From assembly GCF_019976975.1 (NCBI RefSeq), contig NZ_AP024630.1, forward strand, positions 1,488,001 to 1,552,000: 64,000 nucleotides of DNA, read 5' to 3'. The translations under genes and the position numbers were made by a program. Of the stretch, positions 16,733-26,184 are shown in pieces. Numbering within the stretch: position 1 is the first letter of the stretch; each line of letters begins with the position of its first letter. The stretch comes from Arthrobacter sp. NtRootA1. GTDB lineage: Bacteria > Actinomycetota > Actinomycetes > Actinomycetales > Micrococcaceae. The notes beneath the pieces are model-generated. The model was not told where the DNA came from, made no database searches, and worked only from the letters and a program-made list of their open reading frames with translations.

Positions 16733-18214
16733 GTGCTGGTTTTGCTTGGATTCGCAATGATTGCGGTATTCATGGTCCTGATCATGACCAAAAAGTTGAC
16801 GCCCGTCTTGGCGCTGATCATCGTCCCCACCATCTTTGGTCTCTTCGCAGGGGCAGGCTTGGGCATTGGCCCTATGGTCATGGACTCGATGAAGTCCATG
16901 ACCTCCACGGCCGCGCTCCTCATGTTCGCCATCATCTACTTCGGCCTGATGATCGACGTCGGGCTGTTCGACCCCCTGGTGAAGTTCATCCTGCGCAAGC
17001 TCGGCAACGACCCCGCCAAGGTAGTCCTGGGCACAGCGATCCTCGCTGCAGCAGTCTCCCTCGATGGCGACGGCTCAACCACCTTCATCCTCACCACCGC
17101 AGCCATGCTTCCGGTCTACCTGCGCCTGAAGATGAGCCCCGTTGTCCTCACCTGTGTGGCTGGCCTCGCCAACGGCACCATGAACATCCTCCCGTGGGGC
17201 GGACCCACAGCCCGCGCTGCAACAGCACTGAAGCTGGACGTCAACGACGTCTTCGTCCCCATGGTCCCGTCCCTCATCGTTGGCCTCATCGTTGTACTCG
17301 TCTTCTCCTGGCTGCTCGGCCTGCAGGAACGTAACCGCCTCCGCACCACCGCCCCCGAAATCTGGGGCGACGTCGCAGATCCTTCTGACGCGTTCGACGG
17401 CGGCAATGGCCGCGGCGGTTCGGGCGCCAGCAAGGGCCGCTTCGGCTTTGGCCGCACCGGCTCAACCACAACCGCACCCAAGCCGGTAACCGGCGGACGC
17501 GCCGGCGTCGCGGTTCTCGAACGTACTGAAGAGCTGGTGGACGATCACGACACCGCCATGGCTGATACCGCACTGGATCCCAACCGCACCACGCTGCGCC
17601 CCAAACTGTTCTGGTTCAACCTTGGGCTCACTGTCGCCGTCATGGTCACCCTGGTAGCGAACATCGTCCCGCTCCCATTCGTCTTCATGGTGGGCGCTGC
17701 CATCGCACTGCTGGTCAACTTCCCCAAGGTCAAGGACCAGGGCGCCCAACTGATCGCCCACGCACCGTCGATCGTCGCCGTCGTCAGCATGGTCATGGCC
17801 GCTGCAGTCCTCACCGGTGTCCTCAACGGCACCGGCATGGTCAAAGCAATGTCCGAGTGGCTCGTCCAGATCATCCCCGCGGACATGGGTCCGTTCATGG
17901 CAGTCATCACGGGTGTGCTGAGCATCCCAATGACGTTCTTCATGAGCAACGACGCCTTCTACTTCGGTGTACTGCCGGTCCTCAGTGAAACCGCAGCCCA
18001 CTATGGTGTTGGCGCAGCGGACATGGCCCGGGCTTCCATCACCGGCCAGCCGTTCCACCTCCAGAGCCCGCTGGTCCCCGCGATCCTGCTGCTGGTGTCG
18101 CTGGCCAAGGTAGACCTGGGTGACCACCACAAGAAGGTCCTCTGGCGCACGGCAGTCATCTCGATCGTCATGTTGGCCGTCGGAGTCCTGACCGGAGCAA
18201 TCGGCATCGGCTAA
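16733..18214 (+). CDS. CitMHS family citrate transporter
   Basis: 493-aa polytopic membrane protein of the citrate-Mg2+/Ca2+:H+ symporter family. GTG start with AAGGAG upstream. About 11-12 hydrophobic helices. Family features include an SLDGDGSTTFILTTAAMLPV segment, NGTMNILPWGGPTARA and, near the C-terminus, FFMSNDAFYFGVLPVL. A Gly/Ser/Thr-rich cytoplasmic loop (about 210-275) divides the two halves. Divergent from a CitA/CitB-like pair, consistent with substrate-induced uptake. The metal preference cannot be read from sequence. Confidence 0.92.
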   Translation: MLVLLGFAMIAVFMVLIMTKKLTPVLALIIVPTIFGLFAGAGLGIGPMVMDSMKSMTSTAALLMFAIIYFGLMIDVGLFDPLVKFILRKLGNDPAKVVLGTAILAAAVSLDGDGSTTFILTTAAMLPVYLRLKMSPVVLTCVAGLANGTMNILPWGGPTARAATALKLDVNDVFVPMVPSLIVGLIVVLVFSWLLGLQERNRLRTTAPEIWGDVADPSDAFDGGNGRGGSGASKGRFGFGRTGSTTTAPKPVTGGRAGVAVLERTEELVDDHDTAMADTALDPNRTTLRPKLFWFNLGLTVAVMVTLVANIVPLPFVFMVGAAIALLVNFPKVKDQGAQLIAHAPSIVAVVSMVMAAAVLTGVLNGTGMVKAMSEWLVQIIPADMGPFMAVITGVLSIPMTFFMSNDAFYFGVLPVLSETAAHYGVGAADMARASITGQPFHLQSPLVPAILLLVSLAKVDLGDHHKKVLWRTAVISIVMLAVGVLTGAIGIG

Positions 18215-18227
18215 ACAACCCCCATCA

Positions 18228-18294
18228 AGCAACGCGGGGTCACTTACGGCCCATCCAGACACCTTGGATGGGCCCTAAGTGACCCCGCGTTGTT
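18228..18294. repeat. Long palindrome (REP-like), copy 1; probable terminator
   Basis: Arms 18230-18257 and 18265-18292 pair over 28 positions with one internal C-C mismatch (TTACGG opposite CCTAAG) and a 7-nt loop. The core AACGCGGGGTCACTTACGG recurs at 55616-55682 with the same mismatch, so this is a dispersed repeat. It sits 14 nt after the transporter stop and could end its transcript. Confidence 0.85.
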
Positions 18295-18371
18295 GTGTTG
18301 CGGCGTACGACGGCTCACCCAAGCCAAGTAGACTGGTTCGGAAAACCATTTGAACTTTGCAGGGGAGATCC

Positions 18372-18668
18372 ATGGCTGCGATCAACCGTGACGACGTCGC
18401 GCATCTTGCGCGTCTGGCTCACATTGAAATGAGTGCCGAAGAGCTGGACAGGATGGCGGTTGAGCTTGCCGTCATCGTGGATTCGGTGAAGTCCGTCAGC
18501 GAAGCCGCCGGGGAGGATGTCCCGGCCACGTCCCACCCGATTCCGTTGACCAACGTGTTCCGTGAGGACGTCGTGGGCCACACGTTTACGGCTGAGCAGG
18601 CGTTGTCCGGTGCTCCGGATGCTTACGAGAACCGTTTCAAGGTCCCGGCAATCCTGGATGAGGACTAA
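18372..18668 (+). CDS. gatC: Asp-tRNA(Asn)/Glu-tRNA(Gln) amidotransferase subunit C
   Basis: 98-aa small subunit of GatCAB, which converts Glu-tRNA(Gln) and/or Asp-tRNA(Asn) to the cognate amide. ATG 18372 follows AGGGGAG; a longer in-frame start at 18357 lacks a site. Family motif [15 protein letters not shown] near the N-terminus and the C-terminal NVFREDVVG...[11 protein letters not shown]. It is first in a gatC-gatA-gatB operon, 5 nt before gatA. Confidence 0.96.
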   Translation: MAAINRDDVAHLARLAHIEMSAEELDRMAVELAVIVDSVKSVSEAAGEDVPATSHPIPLTNVFREDVVGHTFTAEQALSGAPDAYENRFKVPAILDED

Positions 18669-18673
18669 TTACT

Positions 18674-20242
18674 ATGACTGAGCTGAAGAACGAACTCATT
18701 CGCCACTCCGCTGCCGATCTTGCTGCGAAGCTTGCCGCCCGCGAGGTTTCCGCTGTTGAAGTGACGCAGGCGCACCTTGACCGTATTGCTGACGTGGACG
18801 GCCAAATTAACGCCTTCCTGCACGTTAATACCGAAGAAGCCCTGGCTGTTGCGGCCGAGGTTGACGCTGCGCGCGCCGCTGGTGGCGCCGCGGCCGAGGA
18901 ACTTCATGCCCTGGCCGGTGTGCCGATCGCGGTTAAGGACTTGATCGTGACGATTGGCCAGCCGACGACGGCTGGTTCCAAGATCCTTGAGGGCTGGCAC
19001 AGCCCGTACGACGCCACGGTGATCAAGAAGCTCCGTGCTGCGAAGATGCCGATCCTTGGCAAGACCAACCTTGACGAGTTCGCCATGGGTTCCTCTACGG
19101 AGCATTCGGCGTATGGGCCCACCCGGAACCCCTGGGACCTGGACCGCATTCCTGGTGGTTCAGGGGGTGGCTCGGCTGCCGCCGTTGCTGCCTTTGAAGC
19201 GCCGCTGGCGTTGGGCACGGACACCGGTGGATCGATCCGCCAGCCCGGTGCTGTCACCGGAACCGTCGGCGTCAAGCCGACGTACGGTGCAGTTTCCCGC
19301 TACGGCGCGATTGCCATGGCATCTTCGCTGGACCAGATTGGCCCGGTGTCCCGCACGGTGCTGGACTCGGCACTGTTGCAGGAAGTCATCGGTGGCCACG
19401 ACCCGTTCGATTCGACGTCCCTGACCGATCCGTTCGACAACCTCGCTGCTGCTGCCCGCGTGGGCAATGTTGCCGGCATGAAGATCGGCATCATCAAGGA
19501 GCTGCACGGCGAGGGCTACCAGGCCGGCGTCGAGAACCGCTTCAACGAGTCCCTTCAGCTGCTCAAGGATGCCGGAGCGGAAATCGTTGAGGTTTCCTGC
19601 CCCAACCTGAAGTACGCCCTGGGCGCGTACTACCTGATCATGCCGTCCGAGGCGTCCAGCAACCTGGCCAAATTCGACGGCGTTCGGTATGGCTTGCGTG
19701 CCCTGCCCCAGGACGGCCCAATGACGATCGAGCGCGTCATGGGTGCGACCCGCGCCGCCGGCTTTGGTGATGAGGTCAAGCGCCGCATCATCCTGGGGAC
19801 CTATGCCCTGAGCGCTGGTTATTACGACGCCTACTACGGTTCGGCGCAGAAGGTCCGCACACTCATTCAGCGCGACTTCGACGCCGCGTTCTCCAACGCG
19901 GATGTCCTCATTTCGCCTACGGCTCCCACCACAGCGTTCAAATTGGGGGAGAAGGCGAACGATCCTCTGGCCATGTACCTGAATGACGTCGCCACCATAC
20001 CCGCCAATATGGCTGGTATCCCGGGCTTGTCGCTGCCCGGCGGCCTGGCTGATGAGGACGGCTTGCCTGTTGGCGTGCAGTTGCTGGCCCCTGCCCGCCA
20101 GGATGCGCGCCTGTACCGTGTGGGTGCTGTGCTTGAATCCATTCTGGAAGAAAAGTGGGGCGGCCCGCTCCTTGCCCAGGCTCCTGAATTGAAGACACCT
20201 GCTCTCGGTGCCGCATCCAACTCCGCCGGAGGTTCAAACTAA
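18674..20242 (+). CDS. gatA: Glu-tRNA(Gln)/Asp-tRNA(Asn) amidotransferase subunit A
   Basis: 522-aa amidase-signature glutaminase subunit. The Ser-cisSer-Lys triad is visible: Lys in [10 protein letters not shown] (about 82), the Gly/Ser motif VQ-less [14 protein letters not shown] (about 157-172) and nucleophile region [10 protein letters not shown] (about 179-188). It releases ammonia from glutamine and channels it to GatB. The length fits the family (about 480-520), with a short Ala/Gly/Ser-rich C-terminal extension. Its TAA shares the A with the gatB ATG. Confidence 0.97.
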   Translation: MTELKNELIRHSAADLAAKLAAREVSAVEVTQAHLDRIADVDGQINAFLHVNTEEALAVAAEVDAARAAGGAAAEELHALAGVPIAVKDLIVTIGQPTTAGSKILEGWHSPYDATVIKKLRAAKMPILGKTNLDEFAMGSSTEHSAYGPTRNPWDLDRIPGGSGGGSAAAVAAFEAPLALGTDTGGSIRQPGAVTGTVGVKPTYGAVSRYGAIAMASSLDQIGPVSRTVLDSALLQEVIGGHDPFDSTSLTDPFDNLAAAARVGNVAGMKIGIIKELHGEGYQAGVENRFNESLQLLKDAGAEIVEVSCPNLKYALGAYYLIMPSEASSNLAKFDGVRYGLRALPQDGPMTIERVMGATRAAGFGDEVKRRIILGTYALSAGYYDAYYGSAQKVRTLIQRDFDAAFSNADVLISPTAPTTAFKLGEKANDPLAMYLNDVATIPANMAGIPGLSLPGGLADEDGLPVGVQLLAPARQDARLYRVGAVLESILEEKWGGPLLAQAPELKTPALGAASNSAGGSN

Positions 20243-21750
20243 TGTCCGTCGACGCAACCCTGAGCTTCGAAGAGGCCATGGAGAAGTACGATCCTGTTCT
20301 GGGTTTCGAGGTCCACGTGGAACTCAATACCAAGACCAAGATGTTCTCTTCCGCCCCGAACGTCTTCGGCGATGAGCCGAACACCAACGTCAACGAGGTG
20401 GATCTCGGCATGCCCGGCGTCCTCCCGGTGGTGAACAAGACGGCTGTGGAGTCCTCCATCAAGATCGGCCTTGCCCTGAACTGCAAGATCGCCGAGTACT
20501 GCCGGTTCGCCCGGAAGAACTACTTCTACCCGGACACCCCGAAGAACTTCCAGACCTCACAGTATGACGAGCCGATCGCGTACGACGGTTACCTGGACAT
20601 CGAGCTTGAGGACGGCACGGTCTTCCGTGTCGAAATCGAGCGTGCCCACATGGAAGAGGACGCCGGAAAGCTCACCCACATGGGTGGTTCCGCGGGCCGC
20701 ATCCAGGGCGCCGACTACTCGCTGGTGGACTACAACCGTTCGGGTGTTCCCTTGGTGGAAATCGTCACCAAGCCGATCCAGGGTGCGGGAAGCCGTGCTC
20801 CGGAGCTGGCCAAGGCCTACGTTGCCGCGGTCCGCGAAATCGTGAAGAACCTTGGTGTTTCGGATGCCAAGATGGAACGCGGCAACGTCCGGTGCGACGC
20901 CAACGTTTCCCTGCGCCCGCACGGCCAGGAACGCTTCGGCATCCGCTCGGAGACGAAGAACGTTAACTCGCTGCGCGCCGTCGAGCACGCCGTTCGTTAC
21001 GAGATCCAGCGCCACGCTGCCGTCCTGGACTCCGGCCAGCCGGTGATCCAGGAGACGCGCCACTGGCACGAGGACACGCGTTCGACGACGTCGGGCCGCG
21101 CCAAGTCCGACGCCGACGATTACCGTTACTTCCCCGAGCCGGACCTGGTTCCCGTCGTCGCCTCCCGTGAGTGGGTGGAGGAGCTTCGTGCCACCCTTCC
21201 GGAGCCGCCGGCCGAACGCCGCAAGCGGCTCAAGGAAGCCTGGGGCTACTCGGATTTGGAGTTCCGCGACGTGGTCAACGCCGGCGTTATGGACTCGATC
21301 GAGGAAACCATCGCGGCCGGTGCCAGCGCAGACGTTGCCCGGAAGTGGTGGATGGGTGAGATCGTTGGCCGCGCCAAGGTTGCCGACGTCGATCCTTCGG
21401 CCCTCGGTGTCACACCGCAGGTCATCGTCGAGCTGAACAAGCTGGTCGAGGACGGCAAGATCAACAACAAGATGGCCACCCAGGTCCTGGACGGCGTTCT
21501 TGCCGGCGAAGGTACACCGGCCGAGATCGTTGAAAAGCGCGGCCTTGCGGTGGTTTCCGACGACGGTCCGTTGCTGGAAGCCATCGACGCCGCACTTGCT
21601 GCGCAGCCTGACGTTGCGGAGAAGATCCGTAGCGGCAAGCTCCAAGCCATTGGCGCAATCGTGGGTGGAGTCATGAAGGCTACACGCGGCCAAGCCGATG
21701 CCGGCCGTGTCAAGGAGCTCATCCTGGAGAAGCTCGGCGTCCAGGCCTAA
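20242..21750 (+). CDS. gatB: Glu-tRNA(Gln)/Asp-tRNA(Asn) amidotransferase subunit B
   Basis: 502-aa tRNA-binding and kinase-like subunit that phosphorylates the misacylated tRNA before amidation. Family motifs: [16 protein letters not shown] near the N-terminus, [33 protein letters not shown] and the cradle ending [12 protein letters not shown]. The C-terminal Yqey/tail domain (about 385-500) ends in [12 protein letters not shown]. It starts within the gatA stop (TAATG). A strong terminator follows. Confidence 0.97.
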   Translation: MSVDATLSFEEAMEKYDPVLGFEVHVELNTKTKMFSSAPNVFGDEPNTNVNEVDLGMPGVLPVVNKTAVESSIKIGLALNCKIAEYCRFARKNYFYPDTPKNFQTSQYDEPIAYDGYLDIELEDGTVFRVEIERAHMEEDAGKLTHMGGSAGRIQGADYSLVDYNRSGVPLVEIVTKPIQGAGSRAPELAKAYVAAVREIVKNLGVSDAKMERGNVRCDANVSLRPHGQERFGIRSETKNVNSLRAVEHAVRYEIQRHAAVLDSGQPVIQETRHWHEDTRSTTSGRAKSDADDYRYFPEPDLVPVVASREWVEELRATLPEPPAERRKRLKEAWGYSDLEFRDVVNAGVMDSIEETIAAGASADVARKWWMGEIVGRAKVADVDPSALGVTPQVIVELNKLVEDGKINNKMATQVLDGVLAGEGTPAEIVEKRGLAVVSDDGPLLEAIDAALAAQPDVAEKIRSGKLQAIGAIVGGVMKATRGQADAGRVKELILEKLGVQA

Positions 21751-21756
21751 GCACCC

Positions 21757-21820
21757 AAGTAGCTGGCAGTTGTTGTTGTTTTGAGCGCTCAGAACAACCC
21801 CAACTGCCAGCTACTTTTTT
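21757..21820 (+). terminator. Rho-independent terminator after gatB
   Basis: A 16-bp stem, AAGTAGCTGGCAGTTG (21757-21772) with CAACTGCCAGCTACTT (21801-21816), is extended by GTT/AAC pairing inside and followed by a run of six T. The long perfect stem makes it resemble a dispersed palindromic element, but no second copy was seen in this window. Confidence 0.85.
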
Positions 21821-21845
21821 GTCCGGCCGGGCGCACAATTGATTC

Positions 21846-22403
21846 ATGGCCACCATCACGCCGGGCCTTCGCAAGGCCCTCATCGCCAGCGGCATCGCCG
21901 TCGCCCTGACCGGCGGCGGGGCAGCCGCAGTGTGGGCAGGCACCCAACCGAGCCCATCGCCGTCGAGCGCTACTGCCTCACCAAGTCCCTCCGCATCTGA
22001 CGGCGCCAAGCGCCCAGAGGGGCGAGCCCAGGGGATCCATGGCGAGCACGTTGTGAAACAGCAGGACGGCACCTTCCGCACTGTGGTCACACAGACAGGC
22101 AAGATCGAGTCCGTGAGTGATTCTGCCATCACCGTCAAGAGCGAAGATGGCTTCACGCAGAGGTACGCGATCAACTCCGGGACCCGCATCTCACGCATGC
22201 CCACCGCGGTCTCAGAACTGCGCAACGGCAAGGGCAAGCCCACGCTGCCTTCAGCTACCGCGGGGGATCTCAAGGCCGGCGACACCGTTAGGATTGCCGG
22301 GACCAAGGACGGCGACACCGTGACGGCACAGCGCATTGTGGTCGGTGAGCTTCCGGCTATCCTCAAAGGGCATCTCAAGGGGCACGGACACAAGGTGCTT
22401 TGA
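21846..22403 (+). CDS. Secreted or membrane-anchored DUF5666-like protein
   Basis: 185 aa. It has an N-terminal hydrophobic helix (about 11-32, ALIASGIAVALTGGGAAAVW), then a Ser/Pro-rich linker and a beta-rich domain (about 65-165: GKIESVSDSAITVKSEDG, KAGDTVRIAG, VTAQRIVV) of the kind called DUF5666. The C-terminus is Gly/His/Lys-rich. CACAAT ends 6 nt before the ATG, so the gene is probably leaderless. It is monocistronic between terminator and arr. The function is unknown. Confidence 0.7.
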   Translation: MATITPGLRKALIASGIAVALTGGGAAAVWAGTQPSPSPSSATASPSPSASDGAKRPEGRAQGIHGEHVVKQQDGTFRTVVTQTGKIESVSDSAITVKSEDGFTQRYAINSGTRISRMPTAVSELRNGKGKPTLPSATAGDLKAGDTVRIAGTKDGDTVTAQRIVVGELPAILKGHLKGHGHKVL

Positions 22404-22468
22404 CTGGAGTTCGCACAGCACCAGACCCTAACCAGTGACTCGGTGAGTTCTGCGATTAGGGTGTAACT

Positions 22469-22879
22469 GTGAATCAACCGTTGGACGAAGGTCCGTTCTT
22501 TCATGGCACAAAAGCCGACCTTCGGGAAGGTGATCTCCTGAGCGCGGGCTTCAGGTCGAACTACCGGCCCGAGGTCGTGATGAACCACATCTACTTCACA
22601 GCTCTGCGGGATGGCGCAGGACTGGCTGCCGAACTCGCGGCCGGTGAAACTGAGCCGCGCGTTTACGTCGTCGAGCCGACCGGCGCCTTCGAGGACGATC
22701 CGAACGTGACAGATAAGAAATTCCCCGGCAACCCCACCCGGTCATACCGCAGCACGGCGCCGCTCAGGGTCCTCAGCGAAGTCACCGATTGGACGCGCCT
22801 GGAGCCCGGGGCGCTGCGAGCGTGGAAGGAACGCCTGGCAGCAATACTTGCTGACGAGCGCGGCGAAATCATCAACTGA
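22469..22879 (+). CDS. arr: NAD(+)-rifampin ADP-ribosyltransferase (Arr family)
   Basis: 136-aa protein matching the Arr family, which inactivates rifamycins by ADP-ribosylating the C23 hydroxyl. Seen: FHGTKADLREGDLLSAGF with the His of the H-Y-D triad, NHIYFTA with the Tyr, an acidic Asp in FEDDPNVTDKKFPGNPTRSY, and a C-terminal helix. The length equals that of characterised Arr proteins (about 140). TAGGGT ends 6 nt before the GTG, a leaderless promoter. It has no mobile-element neighbours, so it appears to be a resident chromosomal gene. Activity on rifamycins is a family inference. Confidence 0.88.
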   Translation: MNQPLDEGPFFHGTKADLREGDLLSAGFRSNYRPEVVMNHIYFTALRDGAGLAAELAAGETEPRVYVVEPTGAFEDDPNVTDKKFPGNPTRSYRSTAPLRVLSEVTDWTRLEPGALRAWKERLAAILADERGEIIN

Positions 22880-22906
22880 CGTTTCTCCTCGTCGGAGCCG
22901 GAACCT

Positions 22907-23920
22907 TTAGAGAGCCACTGTCCTGAATCCGAGGTTGGCGCTGGCCGAGTCAGGCGTGTTGGAACTCCGTGCGGCCAGCCGGTAACGGTTGCAGTAGGAG
23001 TCGTGGCACAGGTATGAGCCGCCGCGCATAACCCGTCCGCGGCCAATCGTTGGGCCTTGGGGGTCTTCTACGGTTCCGGCGGTCAGGCACGTCTTGTAGT
23101 ACTTGGGCAGGAACCAATCGCTGCACCACTCCCAGACGTTGCCGCTGGTCTGGTAGAGCCCATAACCGTTGGGGGCGAAGGACCTGGCCGGTGCCGTAGT
23201 GAGGTAGCCGTCCTCGACGTCGTTACGCACGGGGAACTCGCCCTGCCAGATGTTGCAGTTGTGCCGGGCGCTGTCTTCAGCGCTGTCATTGTGAAGCTCG
23301 TTGCCCCATGGATAGCGCTGCCCGGCCGCACCGCCCCGTGCTGCATACTCCCATTCCGCTTCAGTGGGCAGTCGTCGGCCCGCCCACGCGCAGTAGGCCA
23401 TGGCGTCATTGAAGGACACGTGCGTCACTGGATGGTCCGGGATGTCCGTCCAGTGGGAGAGGGGTCCGGCCGGATGGGCCCAGTCGGTGCCACGGACATT
23501 GAGCCACCAAGGGACGTTGTTGACCCGGTTCAGGATGTCGCGTGGCTCGGCCTTGACGGCAAGATGGAACACCGCAGAGGTCCCGAACTCTTCCGATTCC
23601 GTGCGGTGCGCTGTGGCATCCACGAACGCCGCGAACTCGGCGTTGGTGACGGTGGTGGCGCTGATGGTGAATCCGGAAACGGACACCTCGTGGACTGGCG
23701 TCTCGCCATCTCCGTCGTAGCCTTCACCGAAAGGATCGCCCATGGCGAAGGTCCCGGACGGGATCCGGACGTCGTTATGACCCGCTGTCGCGGCGTCGTT
23801 GCCCGAATGTACGACGCCGGTGCTCGGGTTCCGGTGTCCGCCCGCCGCGCGTAGGGGGAGCGTCAGTCCGGGTTTGGTGTGTTCCCGGGCGCCGGCGCCC
23901 GGGCTGCAGCAATCTGCCAT
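22907..23920 (-). CDS. Formylglycine-generating enzyme (sulfatase-modifying factor)
   Basis: 337-aa FGE-sulfatase-domain protein. ATG 23920 is chosen for the GGGAAGG site upstream. The protein opens MADCCSPG. Core motifs: IPSGTFAMGDPFGEGYDGDGE, VSFNDAMAYCAWAGRRLPTEAEWEYAARGG, YPWGNEL, SGNVWEWCSDWF and, near the C-terminus, GGSYLCHDSYCNRYR. The last carries the C-x4-C pair that binds copper and drives catalysis in true FGEs, so I call an active FGE rather than EgtB. It converts a sulfatase active-site Cys to formylglycine. No sulfatase gene lies in the window. Confidence 0.9.
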   Translation of the reverse strand: MADCCSPGAGAREHTKPGLTLPLRAAGGHRNPSTGVVHSGNDAATAGHNDVRIPSGTFAMGDPFGEGYDGDGETPVHEVSVSGFTISATTVTNAEFAAFVDATAHRTESEEFGTSAVFHLAVKAEPRDILNRVNNVPWWLNVRGTDWAHPAGPLSHWTDIPDHPVTHVSFNDAMAYCAWAGRRLPTEAEWEYAARGGAAGQRYPWGNELHNDSAEDSARHNCNIWQGEFPVRNDVEDGYLTTAPARSFAPNGYGLYQTSGNVWEWCSDWFLPKYYKTCLTAGTVEDPQGPTIGRGRVMRGGSYLCHDSYCNRYRLAARSSNTPDSASANLGFRTVAL

Positions 23921-24021
23921 TTCAACCTTCCCTCTGCGGTTCTCCATCAATCTTAGTGGCGTCGGCCACACTGCCCGACAGTGATCAAAACTGATTTCTA
24001 TCGTCAGTTTCAATCATGATC

Positions 24022-24069
24022 TTGCAAACATGAACGTGGTCGTTTATGGTTTGTTAAACGGTTAACGAA
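24022..24069 (+). promoter_or_regulatory. Promoter and LacI-type operator of the sugar ABC operon
   Basis: TTGCAA (24022-24027) and TATGGT (24045-24050) are separated by 17 bp, a good housekeeping promoter. Directly after the -10 lies TTGTTAAACGGTTAACGAA (24051-24069), an imperfect palindrome centred on CG as in LacI/GalR operators. The LacI-family gene at the end of the operon is the likely ligand-responsive repressor. Confidence 0.72.
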
Positions 24070-24134
24070 GGTGTTTTGAATCACACTCTTCAAGCAAACA
24101 TTGATGGCCCTTGCCCCAGCACTGAGGAGACAGC

Positions 24135-25160
24135 ATGAACTCGACGACGCAACAAGCTCCGGCTTTGCCGGAAGCGCACCGCGTCCCGGAGCCATTGCCC
24201 GGTAAATCCGGCAGGGCGAGGCGCAAGGGTAACAGGGCACCGCAGCAAAGCTTCCGCTCAAGGCTGAGGCGCGATAAGCAGATGCTCCTGATGATGCTCC
24301 CGGGTGTTGCTTTCCTGCTGCTCTTCTTCTACATCCCGATCCTGGGCAACGTCATCGCGTTCCAGGACTACCAGCCCTACCTCGGCATCGGGGACAGCCT
24401 CTTTGTTGGCTGGCAGAACTTCGTGGACCTGTTCGGCAACCCCGACTTCATCCATGCGTTCTGGAACACGCTCTACCTTGCGGCGTGGCAGCTGGTTTTC
24501 CTTTTCCCGGTGCCGCTAGTGCTTGCACTGATTGTGGACTCCCTGATCAGCACGCGGGTCCGCAGGATTTTCCAGAGCATCGCCTATCTGCCGCACTTCC
24601 TGTCCTGGGTCCTGGTGATCGCATTCTTCCAGCAGATGTTGGGCGGTGCGGGCTTCGTGAACAACCTGCTCCGCGATATGGGCATGGATCCGATTCCGTT
24701 CATGACCAATCCGGAAACCTTCCCCGTCATGGTGGTCATCCAGATGATCTGGAAGGACGCCGGCTGGGCCATGATCATTTTCCTCGCCGCCCTGGCAAGC
24801 ATCGATGCCTCCTTGTATGAGGCAGCGGCTGCTGACGGCGCGGGACGTTGGCGCCGGATGTGGCACATCACCCTGCCTGGGCTAAGGCCCGTGATCGTAC
24901 TCCTCCTGATCCTGCGGATTGGCGACATCCTCTCCGTCGGTTTTGAGCAGTTCATCCTCCAACGCGACGCCGTGGGCGCAGGGGCAGCGGAAGTGCTGGA
25001 TACCTTTACCTACTACACGGGTGTGGTTGGTGGCGGCTGGAGTTCAGGTGCCGCAGCGGGCCTGGCGAAGGGTGTGGTCAGTGCCCTGCTGATCTACGGC
25101 GCCAACAAACTCGCCCACCGCTTCGGCGAAGACGGAATTTTTGCTAAGCAAGCACGCTGA
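24135..25160 (+). CDS. Sugar ABC transporter permease (CUT1, LplB/UgpA-like)
   Basis: 341-aa inner-membrane permease. GAGGAG lies upstream of the ATG. After a basic Arg/Lys-rich N-terminal tail come six transmembrane helices and the EAA loop that contacts the ATPase (ASIDASLYEAAAADGAGRWR...ITLPGLRP). The sequence style (NVIAFQDYQPY, FGNPDFIHAFWNTLYL) is that of LplB-type permeases for oligosaccharides. First gene of an operon with a second permease, a binding protein and a LacI regulator. Confidence 0.93.
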   Translation: MNSTTQQAPALPEAHRVPEPLPGKSGRARRKGNRAPQQSFRSRLRRDKQMLLMMLPGVAFLLLFFYIPILGNVIAFQDYQPYLGIGDSLFVGWQNFVDLFGNPDFIHAFWNTLYLAAWQLVFLFPVPLVLALIVDSLISTRVRRIFQSIAYLPHFLSWVLVIAFFQQMLGGAGFVNNLLRDMGMDPIPFMTNPETFPVMVVIQMIWKDAGWAMIIFLAALASIDASLYEAAAADGAGRWRRMWHITLPGLRPVIVLLLILRIGDILSVGFEQFILQRDAVGAGAAEVLDTFTYYTGVVGGGWSSGAAAGLAKGVVSALLIYGANKLAHRFGEDGIFAKQAR

Positions 25161-25191
25161 GCCCCCGCGGCTGCTGCACAAGGAGAACCCC

Positions 25192-26115
25192 ATGGCAACA
25201 ACACTTTTCACGAGGAAACCGCGGGAATTGAGCTACAACCCCAAACGACCCGTATGGAAGGAACGCCCTTCACCTCTGTACCAAACGGTAAAGGCCGTGG
25301 TCCTCGTCCTTTTCAGCCTGTCCATCCTGACGCCGATCCTCCTGGTGGTGTCCACGTCCCTGGCGGACACTGAACAACTCGTGCAGGCCGGTGGATTTGT
25401 GCTCTGGCCTGAGCGGCCCACCTTGGAGGCTTACGCCACGATCTTCAAGGGGCCCATGGTCCTGCAGTCCCTCGGTGTGAGCATGCTCATCACTGGTGTG
25501 GGCACCATCCTTGCGCTGTTCGTCACCATCACCATGGCGTACGCCACCAGCCGGTCAGTCCTCTTCGGCCGCCCTGTGGTACTCGCGGTGTTGTTCACGC
25601 TCTTGTTCGCTCCGGGCCTGATCCCGTCCTTCCTGATGATTCGACAGCTCGGGCTGCTGGATTCACTATGGTCGCTAATCCTCCCGGGCATATTCGGCGC
25701 CTTCAACTTTGTGGTGATGCGCTCGTTCTTCATGAACATCCCGGGCGAACTGATCGAAAGCGCTCGCATCGATGGCGCCAACGACTGGCAGATCCTGTGG
25801 CGGATCGTCATGCCACTGTCCAAAGCCGTCATCGCCGTCGTCGGTTTGTTCTATGCCGTTGGTTTCTGGAACTCGTTCTTCAACGCACTGCTCTACATCA
25901 ATGACCACAGCAAATGGCCCATCCAATTGCTGCTTCGCAACTTCGTAGTCCAGGGCAGCGGGGCGGCAGACCAGCTCGGAATTACCACCACTCCGCCCCC
26001 GCAATCCATCCAGATGGCTGTAGTTGTGGTGGCGCTGGTTCCCATCCTGATGGTTTATCCGTTCCTTCAAAAGCACTTTGCCAAGGGCGTCATCACCGGC
26101 GCAGTGAAGGGTTAG
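25192..26115 (+). CDS. Sugar ABC transporter permease (CUT1, LplC/YtcP-like)
   Basis: 307-aa second permease. ATG 25192 has AAGGAG 6 nt upstream; a longer frame overlaps the first permease and is not needed. Six transmembrane helices. EAA motif GELIESARIDGANDWQILWRIVMPLSKAVI. The C-terminus PFLQKHFAKGVITGAVKG is characteristic of the LplC/YtcP group. It pairs with the upstream permease. No ATP-binding subunit gene is adjacent, so a shared MsmK/MalK-type ATPase is expected elsewhere. Confidence 0.93.
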   Translation: MATTLFTRKPRELSYNPKRPVWKERPSPLYQTVKAVVLVLFSLSILTPILLVVSTSLADTEQLVQAGGFVLWPERPTLEAYATIFKGPMVLQSLGVSMLITGVGTILALFVTITMAYATSRSVLFGRPVVLAVLFTLLFAPGLIPSFLMIRQLGLLDSLWSLILPGIFGAFNFVVMRSFFMNIPGELIESARIDGANDWQILWRIVMPLSKAVIAVVGLFYAVGFWNSFFNALLYINDHSKWPIQLLLRNFVVQGSGAADQLGITTTPPPQSIQMAVVVVALVPILMVYPFLQKHFAKGVITGAVKG

Positions 26116-26184
26116 CCGCTGCCACGGCATAGCGGCAACAAGCACAGCATCAATTACCAGTAAATAACCAGAAAGGGTTATGCC

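Noticed and set aside
22907..23920. FGE-domain protein as EgtB (ergothioneine synthesis)
   Set aside because: It lacks the N-terminal DinB-type domain with the iron-binding HX3HXE motif and has the FGE C-x4-C pair; no egt genes are adjacent.
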